DNA of 64,000 nucleotides, taken from assembly GCF_900142785.1 (NCBI RefSeq), contig NZ_FRCD01000004.1:227399-291398 (forward strand), in the 5' to 3' direction. Under the pieces are notes generated by a model. That model saw only the letters and a program-made list of their open reading frames with translations, searched no databases and was not told the DNA's origin. Position numbers and translations under genes: made by a program. Below, in pieces: positions 8,457 to 16,776 of this stretch (its first letter is position 1; the number at the start of each line of letters is the position of its first letter). This stretch comes from Chryseobacterium carnipullorum. GTDB taxonomy: Bacteria; Bacteroidota; Bacteroidia; Flavobacteriales; Weeksellaceae.

Positions 8457-8885
8457 TTACCAGTCTGAAGCTCTTTTTCGCTTTTCTATCATATGATCTA
8501 CAGATACTTTACCTGCGCCAAAAGCCATCAGGAGAAGATATACTGAAAGATAGATGAGACTCATTTCTCTTTTCTCAAACGGATCTGCTCCGTGAACTAC
8601 AAAAGCAGCGATGATCATGGTAAAGATCAGAAAACCTAACGAAATCCTGGTAAACAATCCTAAAATAAGAAGTATTGAACATACAAATTCAGCAATAACA
8701 GTAAGAACAAGAGATACTAAAGGCCCTAATCCTATAAAGTCAAAAAACTCAATTTTACCGCCCTCCAAAAGCATCTGAAGTTTTGGAAAACCGTGAGAGA
8801 GCATAGCAAAACCTATAAATACTCTCACAACGAATAAAATAATATCTTTAGGTACTGAGCTTGAATTTGAATTGAAATAGTTCAT
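8457..8885 (-). CDS. DoxX family membrane protein
   Basis: 142 residues with four hydrophobic helices. The first has the family pattern FIGFAMLSHGFPKLQ and the second the small-residue GLGPLVSLVLTVIAEFVCS. DoxX-like proteins sit in the inner membrane; some relatives are quinol-linked, most have no assigned role. It is a single gene between the leader peptide and era. Family firm, function open. Confidence 0.82.
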   Translation of the reverse strand: MNYFNSNSSSVPKDIILFVVRVFIGFAMLSHGFPKLQMLLEGGKIEFFDFIGLGPLVSLVLTVIAEFVCSILLILGLFTRISLGFLIFTMIIAAFVVHGADPFEKREMSLIYLSVYLLLMAFGAGKVSVDHMIEKRKRASDW

Positions 8886-8952
8886 TTACTAAAAATTTAA
8901 ATTAAAGGTAATAAAAATCTTTTAATAGAACGGAATCACGAGCGTTTTTAGT

Positions 8953-9828
8953 CTATCTGTACCCGAAATTTTTCAAATCTCTGTCGTTTTTACGCCAGTC
9001 TTTTTTCACTTTCACAAAAAGGTTCAAGTGAATTTTCTTGGAAAAGAATTTTTCCAGATCGATCCTGGCTTCTGTTCCTACTTTTTTGATGGCATCTCCT
9101 TTATGACCAATGATAATTCCTTTCTGGGTATCTCTTTCCACATAAATAATAGAATCGATGAAAATGATCCCTTCTTTTTCTTTAAACTGCTCGGTTACGA
9201 CCTCTACGGAATAAGGAATTTCTTTCTCATAGTTTAAGAGGATCTTTTCACGGATCGCTTCGTTCACGAAAAATCTTTCAGGCTTATCTGTGTACTGCTC
9301 CTTATCATAATAAGCAGGACTCTCCGGCAACAGAGATCTTAATTTGGGCAGAATGATATCTGTATTGAAAGCATTCAAGGCAGAAATAGGAAGGATCTCC
9401 GCTTTTGGAATCCTGTTGTGCCATTCTTCTACCAGTTTTTCAAGTCCTTCCTGAGTGGTCTGGTCTACTTTATTCAGTAAAAGTAAAACCGGAACCGGAA
9501 TCTTGTTCAGTTTATCTATTAAAAATTCTGAAGGTTCAGCTTTATCCGTGACGTCTACGATGAATAAAAATACATCGGCATCCTGTAAAGAATCCTTTAC
9601 AAAATCCATCATTTTCTCCTGAAGGCCATATTTCGCATCCAATACTCCGGGAGTATCTGAAAATACGATCTGTAGGTCTTCCTCATTATAAATTCCAAAA
9701 ATTCTGTGGCGGGTTGTCTGTGCCTTCTGCGTTACAATAGCTAGTTTTTCTCCCATTAATTGATTTAATAAGGTAGATTTTCCAGCATTGGGCTTTCCGA
9801 CTATGTTTACAAATCCAGCTTTATGCAT
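8953..9828 (-). CDS. era: GTPase Era
   Basis: 291 residues, the normal length. GTPase motifs are in order: G1 GKPNAGKST, G2 TTRHR, G3 DTPG, G4 NKVD, G5 SAL. The C-terminal KH domain ends with LFVKVKKDWRKNDRDLKNFG. Era binds the 3' end of 16S rRNA and assists maturation of the small ribosomal subunit at the membrane. It appears monocistronic with its own promoter. Confidence 0.96.
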   Translation of the reverse strand: MHKAGFVNIVGKPNAGKSTLLNQLMGEKLAIVTQKAQTTRHRIFGIYNEEDLQIVFSDTPGVLDAKYGLQEKMMDFVKDSLQDADVFLFIVDVTDKAEPSEFLIDKLNKIPVPVLLLLNKVDQTTQEGLEKLVEEWHNRIPKAEILPISALNAFNTDIILPKLRSLLPESPAYYDKEQYTDKPERFFVNEAIREKILLNYEKEIPYSVEVVTEQFKEKEGIIFIDSIIYVERDTQKGIIIGHKGDAIKKVGTEARIDLEKFFSKKIHLNLFVKVKKDWRKNDRDLKNFGYR

Positions 9829-9848
9829 ATAAATAGTATTACGAACTG

Positions 9849-9856
9849 CAAAGTTA
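9849..9856 (-). promoter_or_regulatory. Putative -7 box for era
   Basis: On the minus strand it reads TAACTTTG, matching TAnnTTTG, 20 nt before the era ATG. Confidence 0.5.
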
Positions 9857-9976
9857 GTAAAACAAAACTGGTCTTCAAGGTTTAAGTCTACTTTTAGAAA
9901 ATAAAAAAGCTTAATTGCTTTAAAAAAATAGAATGCTCCTCTTTAATTCAATCATTGATCTGTCTATTTATCTTCT

Positions 9977-10035
9977 TACTTTTGAAAATTAAACGAAATA
10001 CAGTTGTATTGCATCCCATAAAACCAATACTTTTG
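9977..10035 (+). promoter_or_regulatory. Two candidate -7 boxes upstream of Crp/Fnr gene
   Basis: TACTTTTG occurs at 9977-9984 and again at 10028-10035, both matching TAnnTTTG. The second would place the transcript start about 12 nt before the ATG at 10054. Which is used cannot be told. Confidence 0.4.
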
Positions 10036-10053
10036 ACCTTATTAATTGACCTT

Positions 10054-10617
10054 ATGGATATAAATCAGATCCTTGACCGTATAGATGTACTTCCTGATGC
10101 CTCTAAAGCTTCATTGAAAAAACATATCACGGAAGTATCCCACCCCAAATACTTCTGTCTTATGGAATCGGATAAGATCATTCCCCATATTTATTTTATA
10201 AAAAAAGGGATTGTACGGGCTTATGCTTCTACCGCCGATAATGATATTACGTTCTGGTTCGGGAGCGAAGGGGAAACTATTGTTTCCATGAAGAGTTACG
10301 TAGAAGATCGGCCAGGCTATGAAAGCATAGAACTTCTGGAAGACTGTGATCTTTACATTCTGGAAACGGAAAGTCTCAGAAAACTCTTCAATGAGGACAT
10401 CCACATCGCGAACTGGGGAAGAAAATTTGCAGAAAAAGAACTGGTAAAAACAGAAGAGCTTATTATTTCAAGGCAGTTTAAAACATCTTTGGAACGATAT
10501 AAAGATCTGATGACCAATAAATCAGATCTGCTAAAAAGGGTTCAGCTGGGTCATATTGCTTCTTATCTGGGCATTACACAGGTAAGTTTGAGCAGGATCA
10601 GGGCAGAGATAAAATAA
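10054..10617 (+). CDS. Crp/Fnr family transcriptional regulator
   Basis: 187 residues from the ATG at 10054; the longer frame from a TTG at 9955 adds a hydrophobic stretch foreign to the family. A cyclic-nucleotide-binding fold (IYFIKKGIVRAYA, GSEGETIVS) is followed by a long helix and a C-terminal helix-turn-helix, LGHIASYLGITQVSLSRIR, which is well formed. It resembles the cAMP-binding regulators common in Bacteroidota, many of which control the neighbouring gene. The next genes are a 39-residue reading frame and an SMR exporter. Target unknown. Confidence 0.87.
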   Translation: MDINQILDRIDVLPDASKASLKKHITEVSHPKYFCLMESDKIIPHIYFIKKGIVRAYASTADNDITFWFGSEGETIVSMKSYVEDRPGYESIELLEDCDLYILETESLRKLFNEDIHIANWGRKFAEKELVKTEELIISRQFKTSLERYKDLMTNKSDLLKRVQLGHIASYLGITQVSLSRIRAEIK

Positions 10618-10632
10618 GAAGGCTGGAAGCTT

Positions 10633-10752
10633 CTAATGGTCATTCACTTTAATAGTTTCTTTAAATAAATAATGTTTGACTGTCATTGAACTTGTGGTTC
10701 CCTGTAATTTATCTTTCCAATCTTTAAATTTCCCAACCTTATAAATATTCAT
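10633..10752 (-). CDS. Small hypothetical protein or gene remnant
   Basis: 39 residues, starting MNIYKVGKFKDWKDKL and ending KVNDH before TAG. The composition is protein-like and a TACATTTG box lies 7 nt upstream of its ATG on the same strand (10760-10767). It could be a small protein or the N-terminus of a longer gene that has decayed. It is convergent with the Crp/Fnr gene. No family recognised. Confidence 0.35.
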   Translation of the reverse strand: MNIYKVGKFKDWKDKLQGTTSSMTVKHYLFKETIKVNDH

Positions 10753-10820
10753 TTTTTAACAAATGTAAAATCGTTTCTCCTTTCAAATCCTGAAATTTGC
10801 AGAAGAGAAAATTATTAAAA

Positions 10821-11147
10821 ATGAATTGGATTATTTTAATCATCGCCGGATTATTTGAGGTGGCTTTTGCCTCGTGTTTAGGAAAAGCCAAAGAAACGTC
10901 CGGTTCTGAGATGTATTACTGGTATGCCGGCTTTCTGGTGACCATGACGATCAGTATGCTGCTGCTGATCAAAGCTACGCAAACCCTACCTATCGGAACG
11001 GCTTATGCAGTATGGACAGGAATAGGAGCTGTAGGAACTGCTCTGATGGGAATGTTCTTTTTTAAAGATCCTGTAAGCTTCTGGAGAATATTTTTCATCT
11101 CCACTTTGATTGGTTCAGTAGTTGGGCTGAAATCTGTTTCTCACTAA
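10821..11147 (+). CDS. SMR family exporter (SugE/Gdx-like)
   Basis: 108 residues, four transmembrane helices. The start at 10821 gives the normal N-terminus MNWIILIIAGLFEVAFA with the essential membrane glutamate at E13; an upstream TTG adds eight charged residues. The later segment WTGIGAVGTALMGM is characteristic of the SugE/Gdx branch, whose members export guanidinium or quaternary ammonium ions by proton antiport. It works as an inner-membrane dimer. No guanidine riboswitch was recognised upstream, so the substrate is left open. Confidence 0.88.
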   Translation: MNWIILIIAGLFEVAFASCLGKAKETSGSEMYYWYAGFLVTMTISMLLLIKATQTLPIGTAYAVWTGIGAVGTALMGMFFFKDPVSFWRIFFISTLIGSVVGLKSVSH

Positions 11148-11177
11148 AATCAACAACAATTTCTATCTATAGTAAAA

Positions 11178-11209
11178 CAAACCCGTCTTCGAATCTGAAG
11201 ACGGGTTTG
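11178..11209. terminator. Bidirectional terminator
   Basis: CAAACCCGTCTTC pairs perfectly with GAAGACGGGTTTG around a GAATCT loop, between the convergent SMR and methyltransferase genes. Confidence 0.85.
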
Positions 11210-11218
11210 ATGTTGCTT

Positions 11219-11986
11219 TTATTTTTTGAAAACTACAGGCAGGATCTCATTTTGTCTCAAACCGTATTTTCTGATTTCTTCTTCTGAAAAATTCTGGGAA
11301 TAGAAGTTAGGTTCTGTTTCAAAACCGGCTTTCCTTAGTCGGTCAAAATAATCCAGTCCGTACCAGCGAACGTGGTCATACTGGCCGAAGTGTTTCTGGC
11401 GTTCTTTTGGATCTTTGATGGAAAAATCTTCATACGTTTTCTCCAGAGCATTTCTCATCGGAACCTGAAAAATCCCCCAGCCTCCGGGTCTCATGACTCT
11501 GTAAAGTTCGCTTATGGCTTTTGCATCATCTTCTATATGTTCCAGAACATGGTTACAAAAAACAATATCAAAACTTTCATCCGCAAAAGGTAAATCCAGA
11601 ATATCCGCTTTCACATCCACGATGGGAGAAAAAAGATCTGCGGAAATATAATCCAGATTTTTCATCATTTTAAACTTTCTCAGAAATTCCTGTTCAGGAG
11701 CGATATGAAGAACTTTAGCATTTTTAATGAAAAAATCGGTTTCATTTTGAAGATACAACCACATCTGGCGGTGTCTCTCCAAGCTCAATGTTCCCGGAGA
11801 AAGAGCATTTTCACGCTGCTTTCCATACCCGTAAGGAAGAAATTTCCGGTAGGATTTTCCGTCGATAGGGTCATAAAACTGGTCTCCCTTGAATAACTGG
11901 TAAATCAGTGGTCTCGCCCAGATACTCATTTTAATAAGCATCGGACGTGGTAATGTATTGAGTAAAAGTTTAGCTACTTTTTTCAT
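11219..11986 (-). CDS. Class I SAM-dependent methyltransferase
   Basis: 255 residues. The SAM-binding strand is KVLHIAPEQEF followed by ISADLFSP and ADILDLPF; the Methyltransf_11 motif is FDIVFCNHVLEHIEDD, then VMRPGGWGIFQVPM. The ATG overlaps the stop of map by one base (TAATG), so the two are translationally coupled. The small-molecule or protein substrate is not evident. An N-terminal region of about 90 residues before the SAM fold is basic and may bind the substrate. Confidence 0.83.
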   Translation of the reverse strand: MKKVAKLLLNTLPRPMLIKMSIWARPLIYQLFKGDQFYDPIDGKSYRKFLPYGYGKQRENALSPGTLSLERHRQMWLYLQNETDFFIKNAKVLHIAPEQEFLRKFKMMKNLDYISADLFSPIVDVKADILDLPFADESFDIVFCNHVLEHIEDDAKAISELYRVMRPGGWGIFQVPMRNALEKTYEDFSIKDPKERQKHFGQYDHVRWYGLDYFDRLRKAGFETEPNFYSQNFSEEEIRKYGLRQNEILPVVFKK

Positions 11987-12795
11987 TAAAAATCCAATTG
12001 GAATGGCTTCTCTTCATCGCTTACAATGCCTAAAGCTTCGTAAACGTATTTGAAGGTGGAAAGCAATACCGGTTTACCATTAATAACGGCTACATCATGC
12101 TCAAAGTGAGCAGAAGGCAGATTATCAAGGGTGGTAACTGTCCAGCCGTCATTATGGAATTTTACTTTTTCAGTCCCCATATTAACCATTGGTTCAATAG
12201 CGATCGCCAGACCGTCTTTGATCACCTTTCCGCTTCCCTGTTTTCCGTAATTCGGAACCTGCGGATCTTCATGCATCTTTCTTCCAAGACCGTGTCCCAC
12301 AAGCTCTTTTACTACGCCGTATCCTTCTTTTTCACAATGGGTCTGGATGGCATGAGAAATATCCCCTATCCTTTTTCCTCTTATACACTGTGCAATTCCC
12401 TTGTAAAGTGATTCTTTGGTAACCTGCAACAGTTTTTTAACCTCAGGTTTTACTTCACCGATCTCAAATGTATAGGCATGATCTCCTACAAAACCGTTCA
12501 GAATAACGCCACAGTCTACCGACAGAACGTCTCCTTCCTGTATAATATCATTATTGGGAAAACCGTGAACTACCTGATCATTTGGAGAAATACATAAAGA
12601 ATTCGGAAAACCGCCATATCCTAAGAAAGCTGGTTCAGCCCCGTGATCTTTAATAAAATCATGGGCCAGTTGATCAAGATATAAAGTATTAATTCCCGGT
12701 TTTATTTCTTTAGCAAGCATTCCCAGTGTTTTAGACACCAGATGTGCACTCTCCTTCATGAGGCGGAGTTCCTCTATTGTTTTTAATTGAATCAT
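11986..12795 (-). CDS. map: Type I methionine aminopeptidase
   Basis: 269 residues, the bacterial type I length with no extension. The metal site is visible in order: DVLSVDCGVI, GDHAYTF, GHGLGRKMHEDPQVPNYG, AIEPMV and a final HDVAVI segment. A substrate-binding histidine lies in VVHGFPNN. It removes initiator Met from nascent proteins in the cytoplasm. It overlaps the methyltransferase start by one base; a repeat element lies directly upstream of its ATG. In many Bacteroidota map lies in the ribosomal operon, so this separate copy may be a second one. Confidence 0.94.
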   Translation of the reverse strand: MIQLKTIEELRLMKESAHLVSKTLGMLAKEIKPGINTLYLDQLAHDFIKDHGAEPAFLGYGGFPNSLCISPNDQVVHGFPNNDIIQEGDVLSVDCGVILNGFVGDHAYTFEIGEVKPEVKKLLQVTKESLYKGIAQCIRGKRIGDISHAIQTHCEKEGYGVVKELVGHGLGRKMHEDPQVPNYGKQGSGKVIKDGLAIAIEPMVNMGTEKVKFHNDGWTVTTLDNLPSAHFEHDVAVINGKPVLLSTFKYVYEALGIVSDEEKPFQLDF

Positions 12796-12870
12796 TGTAT
12801 TAATTTACCAATGTATTAATGTACCAGTGTAACAATTTCACTAACGGTTTATTGCTACATTGTTATACTA
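12793..12870. repeat. Dispersed ACCAGTGTAACAAT/ATTGCTACATTGTTA repeat, copy A
   Basis: The intergenic segment upstream of map contains GTACCAGTGTAACAATTT and ATTGCTACATTGTTA with alternations of TAATTTACCAATGTA. The same words recur at 63008-63125. It appears to be a dispersed AT-rich repeat family with internal inverted symmetry. No gene is seen here. Confidence 0.5.
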
Positions 12871-12892
12871 TTAAATTGTTGTATTATATATT

Positions 12893-13324
12893 TTACCAGA
12901 AAAGTCCTTTTTTCTTTTCTTTTTTAAGTTTTGAGTAGGCAAGAACTTCTTTTCCTTCTACACGGAATTCTATTCTGTCCTGGATAATATTGTAAATTTC
13001 GCCCCATCCAGGAAATCCCCCTAAATTTCTGTCATCGATGAACCAGTCTGCATCCAGTTTTCTGGATTGATTTTCAGAATCGAAAACTTCACCTTCAAAG
13101 CTGGAATTGATGGCGTAAAATTCAATGCCGTTTTTCTTGCAGAATTCCACTGCTTCATCTAAAGTCTTTCCATGTCTGTAAGTCCATAGGATCAACCTGT
13201 ACCCTTCTGCCTGAAGTCTTCTTAATGTTTCGAAAGCAAAAATTTTCGCTTTTCCAATTGCAGGATAGGCATCATCAACGATCGTTCCGTCGAAATCCAC
13301 AGCAATTTTTTTATTATTTAACAT
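12893..13324 (-). CDS. HAD-like hydrolase (BT0820 type)
   Basis: 143 residues. HAD motif I is VDFDGTIVDD near the N-terminus and the acidic end motif is FIDDRNLGG. Between them is LILWTYRHGKTLDEAVEFCK with a threonine in the place of motif II. This compact form with no large cap resembles the BT0820-like group of Bacteroidota HAD proteins, of unknown substrate. It has its own promoter box at 13347 and sits between map and the desaturase gene. Confidence 0.8.
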   Translation of the reverse strand: MLNNKKIAVDFDGTIVDDAYPAIGKAKIFAFETLRRLQAEGYRLILWTYRHGKTLDEAVEFCKKNGIEFYAINSSFEGEVFDSENQSRKLDADWFIDDRNLGGFPGWGEIYNIIQDRIEFRVEGKEVLAYSKLKKEKKKGLFW

Positions 13325-13346
13325 TGTGTACCATTTTTTAGCTTTG

Positions 13347-13354
13347 CAAAGATA
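13347..13354 (-). promoter_or_regulatory. Putative -7 box for HAD-like gene
   Basis: On the minus strand it reads TATCTTTG, an exact TAnnTTTG, 22 nt before the ATG. Confidence 0.5.
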
Positions 13355-13363
13355 AGAAATAAA

Positions 13364-13390
13364 AAGAGTGCCTAAAACGATGGCACTCTT
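13364..13390 (-). terminator. Terminator of desaturase gene
   Basis: AAGAGTGCC pairs with GGCACTCTT around a 9-nt loop. On the minus strand a T-rich tract follows. Confidence 0.78.
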
Positions 13391-13420
13391 AAGTTTTTAT
13401 AATTTAATGATAATCTGTTA

Positions 13421-14401
13421 TTAACTCTTCACCCATTTAAACTCGAACTGAAGATCCGGTGTAGAAATCCGGTCTGTAATTTTCTGAAGTCTCGAAGGAA
13501 GTTTCATTAAATATTCCTGCGCTTTTTCAGCTTTCTCAGTAAGTCCTTTTACATGTTCAATCTTCCATTCATCCAACAGGTCTGATAAAATATTGATATA
13601 ATCATTTCCTGTATACACCATACATCTCTGGGCTGCATCTGAGAAATGTCCCCAAAGTTCACCTGCCTTCTGACCAGACTGTCTCATCATGTGAGCAGGC
13701 ATTACGATCTTCTTACGCATCATATCCTCAAAAGCAAGGATCATTTCTGATGGATCTATTTCTAAAATTTTAGCAACGAAATGCTTATAAGCTTTGGCAT
13801 GTCTGGCTTCGTCTGCGGCAATAACCCCACACATTTTAGCCAGTTTTCCGTTTCCGGACTGTTTTGCCAATGTTCCTACTCTACGGTGAGAAATGTTGGT
13901 AGCCGTTTCCTGAAAACTTGTATAAATAAAGTTTCTGTAAGGATCCATACTTGTACCCAGATCAAAACCGTCATTAATTAAATATTGAGTGGTAACTTCC
14001 AGCTCTCTCATGTTCACTCTTCCACACAAATAAAGATATTTGCTTAAAAGATCTCCATGTCTGTTTTCTTCACCGGTCCATGCTCTTATCCAGTTGGCCC
14101 AGCCCACTTCATTCTTCTCCTGATCAATTCCGTCTACTCCCATCAACCATGACTCATATGAAGGCAGAGCTTCTTCTGTGATACAGTCTCCGATCAGCGT
14201 TACAAAAAGGTCATAAGGCATTTCACGGGCAAAAGTCTGAATTTCTTCAAGATCATATTTAAAATCAGAGCTTGATGGATCCGGAAGATAATCAGAAGGC
14301 TGCCAAATCTTTTCAATTGGCGTTAAAAATTTATCCAGAAAAGAACCTACCTCCTTTTCCAATATTCCCATTACTTCTTTTCTAACAAGCTTTTGATACA
14401 T
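13421..14401 (-). CDS. Acyl-ACP desaturase (fatty acid desaturase type 2)
   Basis: 326 residues from the ATG at 14401; an upstream in-frame ATG would add 29 residues overlapping the promoter and unlike the family. The two di-iron motifs are GEENRHGD and ADEARHAK, the E-E-x-x-H and D-E-x-x-H ligands of soluble plant-type stearoyl-ACP desaturases. It would insert a cis double bond into acyl-ACP with ferredoxin and oxygen, tuning membrane fluidity. Monocistronic: own promoter box and terminator. Confidence 0.9.
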   Translation of the reverse strand: MYQKLVRKEVMGILEKEVGSFLDKFLTPIEKIWQPSDYLPDPSSSDFKYDLEEIQTFAREMPYDLFVTLIGDCITEEALPSYESWLMGVDGIDQEKNEVGWANWIRAWTGEENRHGDLLSKYLYLCGRVNMRELEVTTQYLINDGFDLGTSMDPYRNFIYTSFQETATNISHRRVGTLAKQSGNGKLAKMCGVIAADEARHAKAYKHFVAKILEIDPSEMILAFEDMMRKKIVMPAHMMRQSGQKAGELWGHFSDAAQRCMVYTGNDYINILSDLLDEWKIEHVKGLTEKAEKAQEYLMKLPSRLQKITDRISTPDLQFEFKWVKS

Positions 14402-14423
14402 TTTCTTATATGGATTTAATTTA

Positions 14424-14431
14424 CAAAGATA
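14424..14431 (-). promoter_or_regulatory. Putative -7 box for desaturase gene
   Basis: Minus strand TATCTTTG, 22 nt before the ATG at 14401, supports the shorter start. Confidence 0.5.
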
Positions 14432-14497
14432 TGATTTATTTATTATTTGTCGCATAATAACATATGCAACCCATACCATGACTGACATAAATCATAC

Positions 14498-14532
14498 AAA
14501 AATGCCGCCATCTATACTATAACGGCATTTTT
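14498..14532 (-). terminator. Terminator of gpmI
   Basis: AAAAATGCCG pairs with CGGCATTTTT around a 15-nt loop, 19 nt past the gpmI stop. Confidence 0.78.
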
Positions 14533-14551
14533 ATGACATTATTATTGAATT

Positions 14552-16093
14552 TTAGCTAACTAAAATATCTCCTGTCATTATTTCCGGAATTTCCACTCCC
14601 ATTACTTTTAAAATAGTTGGGGCTACATCTCCCAGTTTTCCAGGTTTCAGATTCCATGTATGGTCCTTATCCATTACAATAAATGGCACAAGGTTCGTAG
14701 AATGCTGTGTATTTGGGGTACCATCCGGATTGATCATGACATCTGAGTTTCCATGGTCTGCCAGAATGAATACGGCATATCCGTTCTCATAAGCGGCAGT
14801 GGCAACTTTTTCAATGCACTGATCTACTGTTTCAGCGGCTTTTACAGCGGCTTCAAAAACGCCGGTATGGCCTACCATATCTGTATTGGCAAAGTTCAGA
14901 CAGACAAAATCAGCCGTTCCGTTTTCCAATTCCGGTACGATGACATTCGTGATGTCATAGGCAGACATTTCGGGCTTAAGATCATAAGTAGGAACATCTT
15001 TCGGACTTGGACAAAGAAGTCTTCGTTCACCATTGAACTCCTCTTCTCTACCTCCGGAAAAGAAGAAAGTGACGTGAGGGTATTTTTCTGTTTCAGCAAT
15101 TCTTATCTGCGTCTTACCATTTCTTTCAAGAATTTCTCCCATGGTTTCCTTCAGTACTTCTTCATCAAATACAACCTGTACATTCTGATAGGTCTTATCA
15201 TAATTGGTTAACGTGATGTAGTGAAGGTTAAGTTTACGCATAAAGAACTCAGGAAAATCTTTCTGGGTAAGAACTTCTGTGATCTCACGTCCTCTGTCGG
15301 TACGGAAGTTGAAACAAATGACCACATCACCGTCTATAATTTTGGCTACCGGTACTACATTTCCTGTTTCAGTGGTCTTCACCAGAATAACGGGCTTTAA
15401 GAACTCATCGGTTACGTTATTATCATAAGAAGATTTAATAGCAGCCAGAGCATCTGTTGTTTGCAGTCCTACTCCTTCTACCATAGCATCGTATGCCAGT
15501 TTTACACGCTCCCATCTTTTGTCACGGTCCATTGCATAATATCTTCCAATTACCGTTGCAAGCTTACCTACTGTAGTTTCCATGTGACCCTGAAGCTCCT
15601 CTATAAATCCAAGTCCTGAATGCGGATCACAGTCTCTTCCGTCTGTAAAGGCATGAACAAAAACATTTTCATGAAGTCCGAACTCCTGAGCGGCAGTTAA
15701 TAAACCTTTTAAATGATTGATATGTGAGTGTACTCCTCCATTGGAAACCAATCCGATGAAGTGTAGTTTTTTATTTTCTCTTTTAGCATAATCGAAGGCA
15801 TCCTGGATGATCTGCTGCTGTCCCAAAGTTCCGTTCTCAACGGCCATATTCAGTTTCACAAGATTCTGATAGACCACTCTTCCAGCGCCTAAATTCATGT
15901 GCCCAACTTCAGAATTCCCCATTTGTCCTACAGGAAGTCCTACAGCCAGACCACTGGCTTCAAGTGTTGTATGTGGAAATTTTTGATAACAGCTGTCTAT
16001 AAATGGAGTGTTTGCTTTTTCCAGGGCAGATACCTCTGGATTTGTTCCCAGTCCCCATCCGTCAAGGATTGCTAATATTGCTTTTTTTGACAT
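14552..16093 (-). CDS. gpmI: 2,3-bisphosphoglycerate-independent phosphoglycerate mutase
   Basis: 513 residues, full length. The alkaline-phosphatase-type metal site opens with AILDGWG, and the phospho-accepting serine is S61 in MGNSEVGH. Later metal ligands are in LNFANTDMVGHTG and ILADHGNSD. It interconverts 3- and 2-phosphoglycerate in glycolysis and gluconeogenesis with two metal ions, probably manganese. Monocistronic, with a promoter box 20 nt upstream. Confidence 0.96.
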   Translation of the reverse strand: MSKKAILAILDGWGLGTNPEVSALEKANTPFIDSCYQKFPHTTLEASGLAVGLPVGQMGNSEVGHMNLGAGRVVYQNLVKLNMAVENGTLGQQQIIQDAFDYAKRENKKLHFIGLVSNGGVHSHINHLKGLLTAAQEFGLHENVFVHAFTDGRDCDPHSGLGFIEELQGHMETTVGKLATVIGRYYAMDRDKRWERVKLAYDAMVEGVGLQTTDALAAIKSSYDNNVTDEFLKPVILVKTTETGNVVPVAKIIDGDVVICFNFRTDRGREITEVLTQKDFPEFFMRKLNLHYITLTNYDKTYQNVQVVFDEEVLKETMGEILERNGKTQIRIAETEKYPHVTFFFSGGREEEFNGERRLLCPSPKDVPTYDLKPEMSAYDITNVIVPELENGTADFVCLNFANTDMVGHTGVFEAAVKAAETVDQCIEKVATAAYENGYAVFILADHGNSDVMINPDGTPNTQHSTNLVPFIVMDKDHTWNLKPGKLGDVAPTILKVMGVEIPEIMTGDILVS

Positions 16094-16113
16094 TTCTATA
16101 ACTTTTTGTTACA

Positions 16114-16121
16114 CAAATTTA
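16114..16121 (-). promoter_or_regulatory. Putative -7 box for gpmI
   Basis: Minus strand TAAATTTG, matching TAnnTTTG, 20 nt before the gpmI ATG. Confidence 0.5.
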
Positions 16122-16450
16122 CCTAATTTCCGATGAATAGAAGAATTTGAAAGGTTTATTTTAAAAACATTCTGGTAAAAATAGTACATATTATTAGTAT
16201 AGAATCTACGAATGATTTGCTTTTCTGTTCTCGCGCGGATTTCGCTGATGGGGCAGATTTTTAAATTTTATTCGGTTCGAATGATTCTGGTTATTGGTGG
16301 AAATTATTTGTACGCTGTAACTAAGTTTTGTTTTTTTTGCCACAGATTGCAGAGATTTTCACGGATGATTTAGATTGTTGATGTGAATGATTGGTGCTAT
16401 TTGTGAAAAATTATTTGTGATATTTGTGTTTAAACATTTAATTTTGCTTT
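16122..16450. other. Intergenic region with degenerate GCAGATT-type repeats
   Basis: No gene is seen. The right part holds phrases such as CACAGATTGCAGAGATTTT, CACGGATGATTTAGATTG and repeated ATTTGTGA, resembling the low-complexity dispersed repeats often found between genes in this group. A GCGCGGATTTCGCTGATGG phrase at about 16234-16252 is of the same style. Function unknown. Confidence 0.4.
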
Positions 16451-16774
16451 ATGGATTTACGAGATCAGTTAAAGAACCTTTTTCCTGAACATGAGGAAAA
16501 GGATTTTGAAATGCCTAAGGAAGAATTTAAGCAGCAGGAACCGTTGGTGTGCAAATTTGAAAAGAAGGGCAGAAACGGAAAGCCTGTAACGATTGTGGAA
16601 GGCTGGGAAGGAAGTGAAGATGATTTAAAGAAAATTTCAAAAAAAATAAAAACCACCTTAGGAATAGGCGGTTCAGAGAAAGATGGAACGATCATTATTC
16701 AGGGCGATAATCGTGATAAAATAATGAATATCCTTAAAGAAATGGGATATAAAACCAAAAGAGTCGGCGGATAA
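16451..16774 (+). CDS. SUI1/YciH family translation initiation factor
   Basis: 107 residues. The C-terminal two thirds is a SUI1 (eIF1) domain: GKPVTIVEGWEGSEDDLKKI, then KTTLGIGGSEKDGTIIIQGD and a final helix DKIMNILKEMGYKTKRVGG. The N-terminal 40 residues are acidic and lysine-rich. In bacteria YciH-like proteins bind the small ribosomal subunit and affect start-site fidelity or stress inhibition of translation. It is convergent with the LRR gene, only 2 nt apart. Confidence 0.88.
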   Translation: MDLRDQLKNLFPEHEEKDFEMPKEEFKQQEPLVCKFEKKGRNGKPVTIVEGWEGSEDDLKKISKKIKTTLGIGGSEKDGTIIIQGDNRDKIMNILKEMGYKTKRVGG

Positions 16775-16776
16775 AT

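Noticed and set aside
14402..14488. Extended N-terminus of the acyl-ACP desaturase
   Set aside because: It lies across an exact -7 box on the same strand and adds a hydrophobic stretch not seen in soluble desaturases.
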